A stretch of 45,922 nt of DNA from an uncultured Oscillospiraceae bacterium (GCA_944386985.1 CALXDD010000021.1:1-45922); one strand, 5' to 3'; positions 31,791 through 40,779 are shown, counted from the first letter of the stretch. The notes: a model not told the origin generated them from the sequence alone. Numbers and translations: made by a program.

Positions 31791-31958
31791 TCCATTGTTC
31801 TTGCAGTCTTCGCCGCCGGCTCCGGCGGGCTCATAGAAATCGGGAGCCTCGTGGGAGGCTCCCGATCGAAGGTCCGCATCGCCGGTGTCAGGCCGGCAGA
31901 TTGGATGGCCTCCATTGGCACATGGATTGTATCATACAGGAAACGTTTTGGGTAGCCC
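31791..31958 (-). promoter_or_regulatory. Promoter, operator-like palindrome and terminator between permease and GH32
   Basis: The hairpin at 31839-31866 (12-bp stem, 4-base loop, then ATTTCTAT on the minus strand) can end the transporter transcript. Upstream of it, TGATACAAT (-10 TACAAT, plus-strand 31926-31931) is preceded by AAACGTTT (31941-31948), the core of LacI/CcpA-type operators. The same TGATACAAT is present before the GH36 gene. So GH32-amylosucrase may be expressed both by read-through and from this promoter. Confidence 0.5.
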
Positions 31959-32819
31959 TTATTTTACCGCGCCGGACACCACGCCGCCGATGATCTGCTT
32001 TTGAAGCACCACATACAAAATCAAAATGGGGATCACGCACAGCAGCAGGCCCGCCATGATGGTGCCGTAGTCCGCCGAGTAGGTGCCGTAGAAGCTGTAG
32101 GTAGACAGGGGCAGGGTCAGCAGTTCCTTATCGGTGAGAACCAGGGAGGGCAGCAGGTAGTCGTTCCAGAAAGCCAGGGAGTTCAGGATGACCATGGTGG
32201 AGATGATGGGCTTGAGGAGGGGGAAGACGATCTTGAAGAAGATCTGCCTGCTGTTGCAGCCGTCAATGTAGGCCGCCTCCTCCAGGGCGATGGGGATGTT
32301 GCCCTTGATGAAGCCGTGGAACATGAAGACCGACATGGCCATAGAGAAGCCGGTGTGCATGAAGATCAGGGTGATGCGGTGGTTGAGCACATTGAGAGTG
32401 CCGCCGTAGATGCTCACCAGCGGGATCATGATGGCTTGGAAGGGGATGATCATAGAGGCCACCATCAGGGCAAAGGCGATCTTGGAGAACTTGTTGTTGT
32501 GGCGGACGATGTAGTAGGCCAGCATGGAGGCCAGCAGCGTCACCAGCACCGTGGCGGAAACGGTGACGATGAGGGAGTTCTTGAAGGCGTTGGGAAAGTC
32601 CATCTGGGTGAATGCCTTGACGAAGTTGTCAAGGGACAGGCCCTTGATGGTGTACAGCCAGGAGAAGGGGCTCTTGATGATATCCCGCTTCTCCTTCATG
32701 GAGTTGATGACCACCATGAGGAAGGGGAACATATAGGCGATGAAGATAATGACGAGGCCGGTCATGGCCAGGGCGTTGGCCGCCTTCTGCTTGTTCCCGC
32801 CGATCGTAGTCTTATTCAT
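31959..32819 (-). CDS. Carbohydrate ABC transporter permease (MalG-like)
   Basis: A 286-residue membrane protein with six spans. The ABC-contacting loop is 'EEAAYIDGCNSRQIFFKIVFPLLKP' (EAA motif with G at +9). N-terminal cytoplasmic tail, first span at about 14-35 ('MTGLVIIFIAYMFPFLMVVINS'). Member of the CUT1 sugar family; takes di- and oligosaccharides. Overlaps the upstream permease gene by one base. No ATPase gene is in the cluster, so it must share a housekeeping MsmK/MalK-type ATPase encoded elsewhere, which is usual for such Firmicutes operons. Confidence 0.88.
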   Translation of the reverse strand: MNKTTIGGNKQKAANALAMTGLVIIFIAYMFPFLMVVINSMKEKRDIIKSPFSWLYTIKGLSLDNFVKAFTQMDFPNAFKNSLIVTVSATVLVTLLASMLAYYIVRHNNKFSKIAFALMVASMIIPFQAIMIPLVSIYGGTLNVLNHRITLIFMHTGFSMAMSVFMFHGFIKGNIPIALEEAAYIDGCNSRQIFFKIVFPLLKPIISTMVILNSLAFWNDYLLPSLVLTDKELLTLPLSTYSFYGTYSADYGTIMAGLLLCVIPILILYVVLQKQIIGGVVSGAVK

Positions 32820-33691
32820 TATGCCTCAACCTCCTGTTTCTTAGTGACGTACACCTGGATACCGCTGATAATGGCCACAATGACGAACAGGATCAAAGCC
32901 TCCGCCTGGCCCACGCCGAACTGTCGGGAGGTGAATGCCTTCTCGTACACATGCATGGCCGCCATCTCCGTGGTGCCGTAGGGGGCGCCGGCGGTCAGGG
33001 ACAGGTTCACATCGTACACCATGAAGGCCCGGGACAACGTGAGGAAGAGGCAGATGGTGATGGAGGACATCATCAGGGGCAGGATAATGTTCTTCAGCTT
33101 TACCCAGCCGGTGGCGCCGTCAATGCTGGCGGCCTCCAGCACATCCTGGTTGAGGCCCATAAACCCGGCCACATAGATGAGGATCATATAGCCGGACAGC
33201 TGCCACACAGACACCAGCACCAGGGCGGCAAAGGCCAGACTGGGATCAGAGAGCCATGAGACTTCAAAGAGGCTCCAGCCGGTGGCCTCACCGATGCCCA
33301 CGAACACCCGGGAGAACACGAACTGCCAGATGTATCCCAGAACCAGGCCGCCGATCAGGTTGGGAGTGAAGAAGCCGGCCCGGAAGAAGTTCTGGCCCTT
33401 GATGCCCCGGGTGAGCAGATAGGCAATGGCGAAGGCCAGTATGTTGACAATGATCACCACAAAGATGACGTACTTAAAGGTCAGCAGCAGGGACGACCAG
33501 AACTGCTTATCCGTCAGCACGCTGGCAAAATTCTGCAGCGCCACGAAATTCTTGACGGAGGACACGCCGTTCCAGTCCGTCAGAGTAAGGTAGACGCCGT
33601 AAAGAAAGGGGACGATAACAACGGCAACGAAGCAGAACATTCCCGGCAGTGCGAAGCCGCAGAATTCTTTTCCTCCACGGGACTTTTTCAT
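32819..33691 (-). CDS. Carbohydrate ABC transporter permease (MalF-like)
   Basis: A 290-residue six-span membrane protein, with a basic start ('MKKSRGGKEFCGF') and the EAA loop 'VLEAASIDGATGWVKLKNIILPLM'. Second of the two CUT1 permeases; the order solute-binding protein, MalF, MalG is the usual one. ATG 33691 with AGGAGAG upstream, 15 bases after the binding-protein gene. The two permeases form the channel for an oligosaccharide, here probably raffinose, melibiose or sucrose given the enzymes around them. Confidence 0.88.
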   Translation of the reverse strand: MKKSRGGKEFCGFALPGMFCFVAVVIVPFLYGVYLTLTDWNGVSSVKNFVALQNFASVLTDKQFWSSLLLTFKYVIFVVIIVNILAFAIAYLLTRGIKGQNFFRAGFFTPNLIGGLVLGYIWQFVFSRVFVGIGEATGWSLFEVSWLSDPSLAFAALVLVSVWQLSGYMILIYVAGFMGLNQDVLEAASIDGATGWVKLKNIILPLMMSSITICLFLTLSRAFMVYDVNLSLTAGAPYGTTEMAAMHVYEKAFTSRQFGVGQAEALILFVIVAIISGIQVYVTKKQEVEA

Positions 33692-33706
33692 GTGTTTCTC
33701 TCCTCC

Positions 33707-35083
33707 TTATTGCTGCTGGGCCCAATAGTCCTCGATGGAAGCGATGAGCTCCGCCCGATCGCTGCGCTGCGCCAGATACTTCTGCATGGCGGCGCCGAGG
33801 ATGGACCAGTGGTCGTTGGGTACGATGGCGGAAGCGTTGAACGCAGCCCCATCATGTACATGATTATAGATGTCGCGGCTGAGCGGATCAGAGGGCTCAT
33901 AGGGGTTGTTCTGGAAGGGCGGGATGATGTTGCAGGTCTTCACCAGCATCTGCTGGCCGATCTCGCTGTAGACGATCCAGTTCAAAAACTCCTTGGCGGC
34001 GGCCAGCTGCTGCTCCGTGGCCACCACGCCGTCCAGCATCACCTGCTTGGAGGGGGACGCCTGGATCTGGCGGTTCACAAAATCGTCGGGATCGTTGTTC
34101 ATGAAGTAGGGCAAAAAGCCGTACGCGTCGTCCTTCTCCGCGTCAGCGTCCTCTAAGTTGGGCCAGGCCCAGTTGCCGTTGAACCAGAAGGCGGTCTTGC
34201 CGTCCACCAGGTCGATGGCCATCTCGTCGTAATCGGCGCCCAGGGGGTCGCCCTTGGCCACGTTGTACTTCATCAGCACGTCAAACATGTCCAAAAACTG
34301 AGACATACGATCATAGGTCGAGAGATCCAGCTGTCCGCTCTTGATCTTCTCGATGGCCTCAGCCGCGCCGGCGGAGGTGCCGTCGTAGGTCTCATAGATG
34401 TACTGGAGGTGATGGGCGCCCAGGGACCAGTCCTCCATGGCAAGGGAAACAGGCTCCTCCATGCCCGCGGCCACCAGACGGTCCAGCAGCGCCACGAAGT
34501 CGTCCAGGGTCCGGATGGAGGCAGGATCAAAGGACTCCCCCAGGGTCTCCTCGATGACCTGCTTATTGTAGATGATGCCGCGGCCCTCAATGCAGAGAGG
34601 GAAGCTGTATACCTTCCCATTGACCTCGGTGAGATACCCCTCAGCCTCCTTGAGCCAGGCCTCGCCGGACAGATCGGCGGCCTTCTCCTCCGCCAGCGCA
34701 ATAACGTCGGTGGTATCCAGGATGGACATGGTGGGCGGATTGCCGGAGTTATAGAGGCTGACGACCTTGGTATACGGAGAGTCGCCGTCGGTTACCGGCA
34801 TGACCTCCACATGAACGCCGGACCGCTTCTCAAACTCCGCCCCCATCTCTACCAGGGCGTTTTGGATCTCCGCTTTGGAATTGAGCAGGGTAATGCTCGT
34901 CCCCTCCAGCGACGGGTCGTACTGGAAGGTGTCCACAGAGGTGTCGATAGGCTCCGCCGTATCCACCTCGTTGGGGTCGTCCGGGTTGCTGGCAAACCCA
35001 AACCGGCACCCCGAGACGGCCACCGCCACCAAGGCGGCCAGGATCGCTATCACGATCACCCCGGACAGGATTGCTTTTTTCAT
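33707..35083 (-). CDS. Lipoprotein sugar-binding protein of ABC transporter
   Basis: A 458-residue extracellular solute-binding protein. The signal peptide (MKKAILSGVIVIAILAAL) ends in a lipobox 'VSGC', so the mature protein is lipid-anchored at that cysteine. An acidic linker follows, then the binding domains with 'GRGIIYNKQVIEE', 'LVDGKTAFWFNGNWAW' and 'QLAAAKEFLNWIVYSEIGQQML', typical of family 1 oligosaccharide-binding proteins. Start at ATG 35083, seven bases after AGGAGG; an in-frame GTG at 35089 is too close to it. First gene of the transporter operon, with a TTGACG/TAATAT promoter and a LacI-type operator just downstream of the -10. Confidence 0.88.
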   Translation of the reverse strand: MKKAILSGVIVIAILAALVAVAVSGCRFGFASNPDDPNEVDTAEPIDTSVDTFQYDPSLEGTSITLLNSKAEIQNALVEMGAEFEKRSGVHVEVMPVTDGDSPYTKVVSLYNSGNPPTMSILDTTDVIALAEEKAADLSGEAWLKEAEGYLTEVNGKVYSFPLCIEGRGIIYNKQVIEETLGESFDPASIRTLDDFVALLDRLVAAGMEEPVSLAMEDWSLGAHHLQYIYETYDGTSAGAAEAIEKIKSGQLDLSTYDRMSQFLDMFDVLMKYNVAKGDPLGADYDEMAIDLVDGKTAFWFNGNWAWPNLEDADAEKDDAYGFLPYFMNNDPDDFVNRQIQASPSKQVMLDGVVATEQQLAAAKEFLNWIVYSEIGQQMLVKTCNIIPPFQNNPYEPSDPLSRDIYNHVHDGAAFNASAIVPNDHWSILGAAMQKYLAQRSDRAELIASIEDYWAQQQ

Positions 35084-35116
35084 GATCACTCCTCCTAAAA
35101 ATTATCAAAACACCAG

Positions 35117-35168
35117 ATGCAACCGGTTACTTTGCCTTATATTAGCACTGAAAAGTAGCATTCGTCAA
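35117..35168 (-). promoter_or_regulatory. Transporter-operon promoter with LacI-family operator
   Basis: On the minus strand -35 TTGACG (35163-35168), an 18-base spacer and -10 TAATAT (35139-35144). Just downstream of the -10, at 35117-35132, is AGTAACCGGTTGCA, with the palindromic core GTAACCGGTTGC that LacI-family proteins favour. A repressor here would block transcript initiation. The LacI gene is divergent. Confidence 0.7.
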
Positions 35169-35263
35169 TCATTTCCCGATAAATAAAGTATTTTTGTAAA
35201 TGTTGTCCGATTTGTTTTTGCACAATTGTATATGTTTCACAAAGGTCCTTCCCCATCTGCCGG

Positions 35264-35292
35264 TTGTGAAATTTTGGCAGCTCTGCTATAAT
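35264..35292 (+). promoter_or_regulatory. Promoter of the LacI-family gene
   Basis: TTGTGA (35264-35269), 17-base spacer, TATAAT (35287-35292). The start site would be at about 35,299, leaving a 59-base leader before the LacI ATG. About 130 bases separate the two divergent start sites. Confidence 0.75.
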
Positions 35293-35357
35293 GATTACTG
35301 CAACGATTCTATATACAGCTTGAACAGAAAGCGGCAAAGGGAATATGAGGCACTACC

Positions 35358-36407
35358 ATGATGGAAGCAAAGAAAAAAATCACTTTTGACGACATTGCGA
35401 AATATACGAATTTTTCCAAGACCACCATTTCCAGATACTTCAACAACCCGGATTCCCTGGCGCCTGAGAGCCAGCGGATCATCTCCGACGCGCTGGAAAA
35501 GCTGGATTACAAAGAGAATAAAGTGGCACGGATTCTGGCCAATGGACAGACGGAGTTTATCGGCATCATCGTCCCGGAATTCTACCACCGGTTTTTCTCC
35601 GAGGTGCTCAACCAGATTCTCTCCACCTACGAGACCTACGGCTATAAATTTCTGGTGTTTGTGGGGAACCAGAACGAGGAGAGTGAGCGGCGGTACATCC
35701 AAGAGCTGCTCTCCTATCAGATTGAGGGAATGATTGTCCTCAGTCACACCCTCTCGTCCAAGGAGTTATCCCGGCTCCAGCTTCCCATGGTGACCATTGA
35801 GCGGGAGGACCGGTATGTGTGCAGCGTCAATACCGATAACTACACCGGCGGCCGCCAGGCAGCGGCGCTGCTGGCGGAGCATGGCTGCGACATTCTGCTC
35901 CACATCAACTCCCCCACTGACCCGCGCATTCCGGCCTACGGGCGCATCACGGGATTTCAGGATTACTGTCAGGAGCACGGCCTGCGGCACGAGGTGCTGC
36001 TCCGGGACGTGGACCGCTCCCATGAGAGGGACCAAGCGATTCTGCAAAACGTCATTCATGTTCTGGAGGAGCAGTATCAGGGGCAGCGGAAGGGGCTCTT
36101 CCTCTCCAACGACACGCTGGCCAACACCTTCTTGAATCTGCTGTTCCGAAAATATGGGCAGCTGCCCGACGACTACCTCATCATGGGATTTGATAATGCG
36201 CCTACCTCTCGGGAATCCATCATCCCCATCAGCACTGTGGGACAACAGGTGGACCAGTTGGCCTATGAAGCGGTGCGTCTGGTGGTGGACCAGATCAACG
36301 CCCGCAAGGAAGGAAAGCCCCTCCACGGCAAAAAGCCGGTCCACAGGATCATCTCTCCCGTGCTGATTCCCAGGGCGACCACTGAGGGAGTTGTACGGGA
36401 GAATTGA
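35358..36407 (+). CDS. LacI-family transcriptional regulator of the sugar cluster
   Basis: A 349-residue regulator. N-terminal helix-turn-helix 'KITFDDIAKYTNFSKTTISRYF' with a hinge helix ('NKVARILANGQ'), then a periplasmic-binding-like effector domain ('IGIIVPEFYHRFFSEVLNQIL', 'DDYLIMGFDNAPTSRESIIPISTVGQQVDQLAYEA'). This is the typical repressor for alpha-galactoside or sucrose gene sets. It is divergent from the transporter and next to the GH13 gene at the other side of a shared terminator. Start ATG 35358; another ATG follows at once (35361). The palindrome AGTAACCGGTTGCA over the transporter promoter is its likely operator. Confidence 0.87.
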   Translation: MMEAKKKITFDDIAKYTNFSKTTISRYFNNPDSLAPESQRIISDALEKLDYKENKVARILANGQTEFIGIIVPEFYHRFFSEVLNQILSTYETYGYKFLVFVGNQNEESERRYIQELLSYQIEGMIVLSHTLSSKELSRLQLPMVTIEREDRYVCSVNTDNYTGGRQAAALLAEHGCDILLHINSPTDPRIPAYGRITGFQDYCQEHGLRHEVLLRDVDRSHERDQAILQNVIHVLEEQYQGQRKGLFLSNDTLANTFLNLLFRKYGQLPDDYLIMGFDNAPTSRESIIPISTVGQQVDQLAYEAVRLVVDQINARKEGKPLHGKKPVHRIISPVLIPRATTEGVVREN

Positions 36408-36472
36408 GGGGCCTGTCTCATAGTTATGACTTTGCAGACGGCTCCATGACGGATTTCCTCCAAATCAAAGCA

Positions 36473-36507
36473 AAAAAGTCCCGGGATCTGCGATCCCGGG
36501 ACTTTTT
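36473..36507. terminator. Bidirectional terminator, LacI gene and GH13 gene
   Basis: A 16-bp stem (36473-36488 with 36492-36507) with A-run on one side and T-run on the other, 3-base loop. Serves both the LacI gene (plus) and the oligo-1,6-glucosidase gene (minus), which converge. Confidence 0.92.
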
Positions 36508-36535
36508 CTCTTTACAATTATGATCGGCATACCGC

Positions 36536-38239
36536 TCAGGACTCCACAACCCAGACCGCGGCCTGCCAGGGCTCCATGGTGACGGCAGTGGGCACGGCGG
36601 GAGCGCCCTCCCAGTTTGCAATGAGCAGACGTCCCTTTCCTCCCGCCAGGTCCGCCGGTGGAACAAAATCCGCCGGATTGCCGGAGAGGTTGCAGACGGT
36701 GAGAAGGGTCCTGCCCTCTAAGGTACGGGTGTAGGCGAAAAGCTGCGGGTCCTCCGGCAGGATCAGACGATAACTGCCGTAAACGATGAGGTCACTGTCA
36801 GGAGAGCCCCGGCGCAGGGCGATGAGCTTCTGGTAATAATGGAAGACAGAATCCGCCCGCTCCAGCTGTTCCCTGGCGTTGATCTCCTTGTAGTTGGGGT
36901 TGACCATGATCCAGGGGTCTCCGGTGGTAAAGCCGGCATTGGGGGAGTCGTCCCACTGGAAGGGGGTGCGGGCGTTGTCCCGGCTCTTGTAGGCAATGGC
37001 CTTCAAAAGTTCCTCCGGGGCCATCACGCCCCGGGCGGTCAGGTCCCGGTAGGCGTTGATGGACTCCAGATCCCGGTAATTGTCAATGGGGCCGAAGGGC
37101 ACGTTGGTCATGCCCAGCTCCTCCCCCTGGTAGACATAGGGGGTCCCCTGCATCATGTGAAGGCAGGTGGCAATGCACTTGGCCGAGATCTCCCGATACC
37201 GGGGGGAGTCGTCCCCCAGCCGGGAGACGATACGAGGCTGGTCATGGTTGCAGAAATAGAGGCTGTTCCAGGCCACGCCGTCCAGCTCGTTCTGCCACCG
37301 GGAGAGGAGCTTCTTCAGGGCCACCAGGTCCATCTTCCGGGTGCTCCACTTGCCCATGATGGCGTCGCCGCCATCCAAGTCCACATGCTCAAACTGGAAG
37401 ACCATGTTGAGTTCTGTGCCCTGGGCGTTGGCGTACTGCTTGGCCTGGTCAATGGTCACCCCGGCGCACTCCCCCACTGTGAGCAGATCGTAGCGGGAGA
37501 GCACCTTTTGGCGCATCTCCTGGAGATACTCGTGGACGTGGGGACCGTTGCAGCAGCCCAGGTTGCAGGGGCCGTAGGGAGCGCCGCCGGTGGGCACGTC
37601 GGGCAGCCCCTCCCGCTTGGAGATCATGGAGATCACGTCCATGCGGAAGCCGTCGATTCCCTTGTCGCACCACCAGGTCATCATGTCAAAAACCGCCTGC
37701 CGTACCTCCGGGTTGTCCCAATTGAGGTCCGGCTGCTTGGGAGAGAAGCAGTGGAGATAGTACATCCCCGTGGCGTCATCATAGGTCCAGGCTGGACCGG
37801 AGAAGGAGGAGCCCCAGTTGTTGGGCTCCCTGCCGTCCCTCCCCTCCCGCCAGATATAGAAATCCCGCTTGGGGTTATCCTTGGACCGGCGGCTCTCCAC
37901 AAACCAGGGGTGCTCGTCGGAGGTGTGATTCACCACCAGGTCCATGACGATCTTCAGCCCCCGCTTGTGGGCCTCCGAGAGCAGCCGGTCAAAGTCCTCC
38001 ATGGTGCCGAATTCGTCCATGATGGCCTGGTAGTCGCTGATGTCATAGCCGTTGTCGTCGTTGGGAGAACGGTATACCGGCGAGAGCCAGATCACATTGA
38101 CCCCCAGCTCCCGGATATAGTCCAGCTTGCTGGTGATGCCGGGCAGATCGCCGATGCCGTCCCCGTTGGAGTCGCAGAAGCTGCGGGGATAGATCTGGTA
38201 GATGACGCTCTCTTTCCACCACGCCTTGTTCATTTCCAT
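36536..38239 (-). CDS. Oligo-1,6-glucosidase / alpha-glucosidase (GH13_31)
   Basis: A 567-residue intracellular alpha-glucosidase. Calcium loop 'DSNGDGIGD' (23-31); region I 'DLVVNHTSDEH'; nucleophile D201 in 'GFRMDVIS'; acid/base E257 in 'VGECAG'; D333 in 'NHDQPR'. The residue after the nucleophile is valine (V202), which in this subfamily goes with alpha-1,6 specificity (isomaltase type) rather than alpha-1,4. So it should cut isomaltose, isomaltulose or panose; combined with the alpha-galactosidase it extends the cluster to other plant or starch-derived sugars. It lies 8 bases after the GH36 gene, same transcript. No signal peptide. Confidence 0.87.
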   Translation of the reverse strand: MEMNKAWWKESVIYQIYPRSFCDSNGDGIGDLPGITSKLDYIRELGVNVIWLSPVYRSPNDDNGYDISDYQAIMDEFGTMEDFDRLLSEAHKRGLKIVMDLVVNHTSDEHPWFVESRRSKDNPKRDFYIWREGRDGREPNNWGSSFSGPAWTYDDATGMYYLHCFSPKQPDLNWDNPEVRQAVFDMMTWWCDKGIDGFRMDVISMISKREGLPDVPTGGAPYGPCNLGCCNGPHVHEYLQEMRQKVLSRYDLLTVGECAGVTIDQAKQYANAQGTELNMVFQFEHVDLDGGDAIMGKWSTRKMDLVALKKLLSRWQNELDGVAWNSLYFCNHDQPRIVSRLGDDSPRYREISAKCIATCLHMMQGTPYVYQGEELGMTNVPFGPIDNYRDLESINAYRDLTARGVMAPEELLKAIAYKSRDNARTPFQWDDSPNAGFTTGDPWIMVNPNYKEINAREQLERADSVFHYYQKLIALRRGSPDSDLIVYGSYRLILPEDPQLFAYTRTLEGRTLLTVCNLSGNPADFVPPADLAGGKGRLLIANWEGAPAVPTAVTMEPWQAAVWVVES

Positions 38240-38247
38240 TTCCTCCC

Positions 38248-40431
38248 TTATACGGCCTCAATTTGATATTGGACGGCCTCACACTCGTCCAGGAAGGGCA
38301 GCGCCAACCCGGCGTACATCAGCTCGTCGCCGCCGTAGATCTGCCCGCCGATCCGATAGTCCCGGTCCGGGTCCAGCCCCTTCAGGCGCAGCAAGGGCCG
38401 CACGGGATTGGCGTGGCGCTGGGTCTGGACCAGCCCCACCAGCGCCCGGCTCCGGTCCTGGGAGACGTGCATCCAGGCGCAGAAGCTCTCCTCCTGCCGG
38501 AAGGGATCGCTGAGGCGGTAGTAGTCCCCCCGCATCACCAGATCCCAATAGGTGCGGAAGGCGGCGATCTGGGCAGCCACCTCCTTCAGCTCCTCTTCGG
38601 TAAGCTCATTGAGATCCAGCTCGTAGCCGAAGGTGCCGGCGGCGGCCACCACCCCCCGGGTGCGCAGAGGCGTGGAGCGGTGGGTCAGGCCGTTGGGCAC
38701 GGCGGAGACGTGGGCGCCCATGGAGGCGCAGGGGTAGCAGAAGGAGGTGCCGTACTGGATGCGCAGGCGATCCATGGCGTCGGTGTTGTCGGAGCACCAG
38801 ATCTGGGGGGTGTAGTAGAGCATGCCGCAGTCAAACCGGCCGCCGCCGCCGCTGCATCCCTCAATCAGCAGATCCGGGAACTCCTGGTGGAGCGCCTCCA
38901 GAATCTCGTACACCGCCAGCACAAAGCGGTGGTACACCTCCCCCTGGCGCTCAGCGGGCAGGGCGGCGCTCCACACATCGGTGAGGCTCCGGTTCATATC
39001 CCACTTCACATAGGAGATGTCGGCGCTTCTCAGCATGGCCCGCAGATTGTCCAGCACATACTGCTTCACTTCCGAGCGGGTGAGATCCAGCACCAGCTGG
39101 TACCGCCCCCGGGTGACGGGACGCCCTGGCACCTGGAAGGCCCAGTCGGGATGGGCACGGTAGAGGTCGGAGTTTTCGTTCACCATCTCCGGCTCCACCC
39201 AGATGCCAAACTTCATTCCGAGGCCCTTGATCCTCTCCGCCAGGGGGGCCAGACCGCCGGGCAGCTTGTCCTGGTTCACATTCCAGTCTCCCAGGCCGCC
39301 GAAGTCGTCGTTGCGCTGTCCAAACCAGCCGTCATCCATCACCATCATTTCCACCCCCACCTTGCTGGCGGTCTGGGCGATGGAATAGATCTTGTCGGCG
39401 TCAAACTGGAACAGGGTGGCCTCCCAGTTGTTGATAAGAATGGGCCTCCGGGCGTCCTTCCAGGGCCCCCGGCACAGGTTGAGCCGGATGGCCTTGTGGA
39501 ACATCTGGCTCATATAGCCCAGGCCGCGGGCGGAAAACACCATAGCCGCCTCCGGAGAGGTGAAGGTCTCCCCAGGCTCCAGCTGCCAGGCAAAATGGAA
39601 GGGATGGATGCCCAAGGTCATGCGGGTCTCATGGAACTGGGTATGCTCCATCGAGGCCAGGAAGTTGCCGGAGTACACCAGGGCCATGGCCCAGCAGCGT
39701 CCGTTGTCCTCGGTGGTGTCCTTGTCGCACAGCACCAGGAAGGGATTTTGCTGGTGGCTGGAGGAGCCCCGGACGCTGCCGGCAGTGTGGACGCCCTGGG
39801 TAAGGGCGGATCGCACCGGCTCCCGCTCCCGGGCATAGGCGCCGCCCAAGGTAATAAAGTCGTGCTCTCCCACCGGAAAATCCAGGCAGGCGGAAGCCAC
39901 CCGGGTAAGCCGGACCGGGGCGGAGCCGTCGTTTCGGACCCGGACGGCCCGGGTGATCATATCATACTCCTCCAGCACACCGTAGAGCAGCTCCACCACA
40001 AGGCCGCTGCAGGCGTCCCGGAGTTCCACGGTGAGGGTCTGGGCGGTAACGCCTTCGCCGTAGAAGGCGGGCAGACCCTCGAGGGCATATTTGCCCTCAG
40101 TAACCGTATGCCGGACATAGCGGAAATCCGCCGTGTGGCTGCCGTTTTCCAGGTCGGCCTCCAGAGAGGGGGTGCGGAAATCCCCCACGCCGCTGGAGGC
40201 GTACTCCTGGGGCTGGGTGTCCAGGGACCAGGTACGGTCCAGCCCCACCTCGCTGGGATTGGGGGAAAAGCCCCGGTCCTCCGGGCAGATCAGCCGGGAG
40301 AGGTCCCCGCCCCGGAGGCGCTGCCCATAGTAGGTGTGCAGCAGCACACCGGTATCGTCGATTTTCATCTGATAGCTGGTGCTGCGGGTGCTCAGGGTGA
40401 TGGTGCGTTGAGAACTGTCGTATCCAATCAT
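38248..40431 (-). CDS. GH36 alpha-galactosidase
   Basis: A 727-residue cytoplasmic alpha-galactosidase, close to the ~730 residues of raffinose-type GH36 enzymes. Segments: N-terminal beta-supersandwich (1-320), the barrel with 'MMVMDDGWFG' and 'FGIWVEPEMVN', nucleophile D478 in 'YVKWDMNRS', acid/base D548 in 'CSDNTDAMDRL', and 'IEGCSGGGGRFD' for galactose binding. Removes galactose from raffinose, stachyose or melibiose. First gene of its operon, followed by the oligo-1,6-glucosidase. A TGATACAAT extended -10 lies about 56 bases upstream of the ATG. Confidence 0.93.
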   Translation of the reverse strand: MIGYDSSQRTITLSTRSTSYQMKIDDTGVLLHTYYGQRLRGGDLSRLICPEDRGFSPNPSEVGLDRTWSLDTQPQEYASSGVGDFRTPSLEADLENGSHTADFRYVRHTVTEGKYALEGLPAFYGEGVTAQTLTVELRDACSGLVVELLYGVLEEYDMITRAVRVRNDGSAPVRLTRVASACLDFPVGEHDFITLGGAYAREREPVRSALTQGVHTAGSVRGSSSHQQNPFLVLCDKDTTEDNGRCWAMALVYSGNFLASMEHTQFHETRMTLGIHPFHFAWQLEPGETFTSPEAAMVFSARGLGYMSQMFHKAIRLNLCRGPWKDARRPILINNWEATLFQFDADKIYSIAQTASKVGVEMMVMDDGWFGQRNDDFGGLGDWNVNQDKLPGGLAPLAERIKGLGMKFGIWVEPEMVNENSDLYRAHPDWAFQVPGRPVTRGRYQLVLDLTRSEVKQYVLDNLRAMLRSADISYVKWDMNRSLTDVWSAALPAERQGEVYHRFVLAVYEILEALHQEFPDLLIEGCSGGGGRFDCGMLYYTPQIWCSDNTDAMDRLRIQYGTSFCYPCASMGAHVSAVPNGLTHRSTPLRTRGVVAAAGTFGYELDLNELTEEELKEVAAQIAAFRTYWDLVMRGDYYRLSDPFRQEESFCAWMHVSQDRSRALVGLVQTQRHANPVRPLLRLKGLDPDRDYRIGGQIYGGDELMYAGLALPFLDECEAVQYQIEAV

Positions 40432-40486
40432 AGGGAATCATCCTTCTGGCATAGAGTAGTGGCCGCCCCGGGCGGTAATCAGCCCT

Positions 40487-40495
40487 ATTGTATCA
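40487..40495 (-). promoter_or_regulatory. Extended -10 promoter of the GH36 operon
   Basis: Minus-strand TGATACAAT: -10 TACAAT at 40487-40492, extended TG upstream. No good -35 is present. The same nonamer lies before the GH32 gene (31926-31934), suggesting common control. Confidence 0.5.
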
Positions 40496-40605
40496 CATTA
40501 AGTCCGTTTTTCCAGTCCCATTCTCGCCGAAACGGCAGACCTCGCAGGGAAATTTTCTGTTGCCTTTTGTAAAATTGTAAAACCGCCCACCCAGCCGCAA
40601 AACAA

Positions 40606-40635
40606 AAAAAGACACGACTTAAGTCGTGTCTTTTT
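40606..40635 (-). terminator. Terminator of the tRNA pair
   Basis: A perfect 15-bp palindrome (40606-40620 with 40621-40635) starting just after the CCA end of tRNA-Leu; the minus-strand reading ends in a run of T (40601-40610 complement). Confidence 0.9.
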
Positions 40636-40637
40636 CC

Positions 40638-40725
40638 TGGTGCGCGAGGCGGGACTTGAACCCGCACGCCCGTAATGAGCACTAGAACCTGAATCTAGCG
40701 AGTCTGCCAATTCCACCACTCGCGC
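40638..40725 (-). tRNA. tRNA-Leu (anticodon CAG)
   Basis: Minus strand. Acceptor stem GCGCGAG pairs with CTCGCGC; discriminator A and CCA are encoded (40638-40640). The anticodon stem CTAGA/TCTAG encloses a loop with CAG. The long variable arm (TGCTCATTACGGGCG) is that of a class II leucine tRNA. TTCAAGTC in the T loop. It is the second tRNA of a two-gene transcript. Confidence 0.93.
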
Positions 40726-40747
40726 ATATCCAATTTTGAAATCCACA

Positions 40748-40772
40748 CCGGGAAGGACTACGTCCTTCCCGG
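40748..40772 (-). repeat. Perfect hairpin between the two tRNAs
   Basis: An 11-bp perfect stem (40748-40758 with 40762-40772) with a 3-base loop. It lies in the 54-base spacer of the tRNA-Gln/tRNA-Leu transcript. There is no T-run, so it is not a plain terminator; it could be a processing signal (RNase III-like). Confidence 0.7.
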
Positions 40773-40779
40773 CGGGATG

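Noticed and set aside
38263-40572. 769-codon plus-strand open frame
   Set aside because: Antisense to the GH36 alpha-galactosidase.
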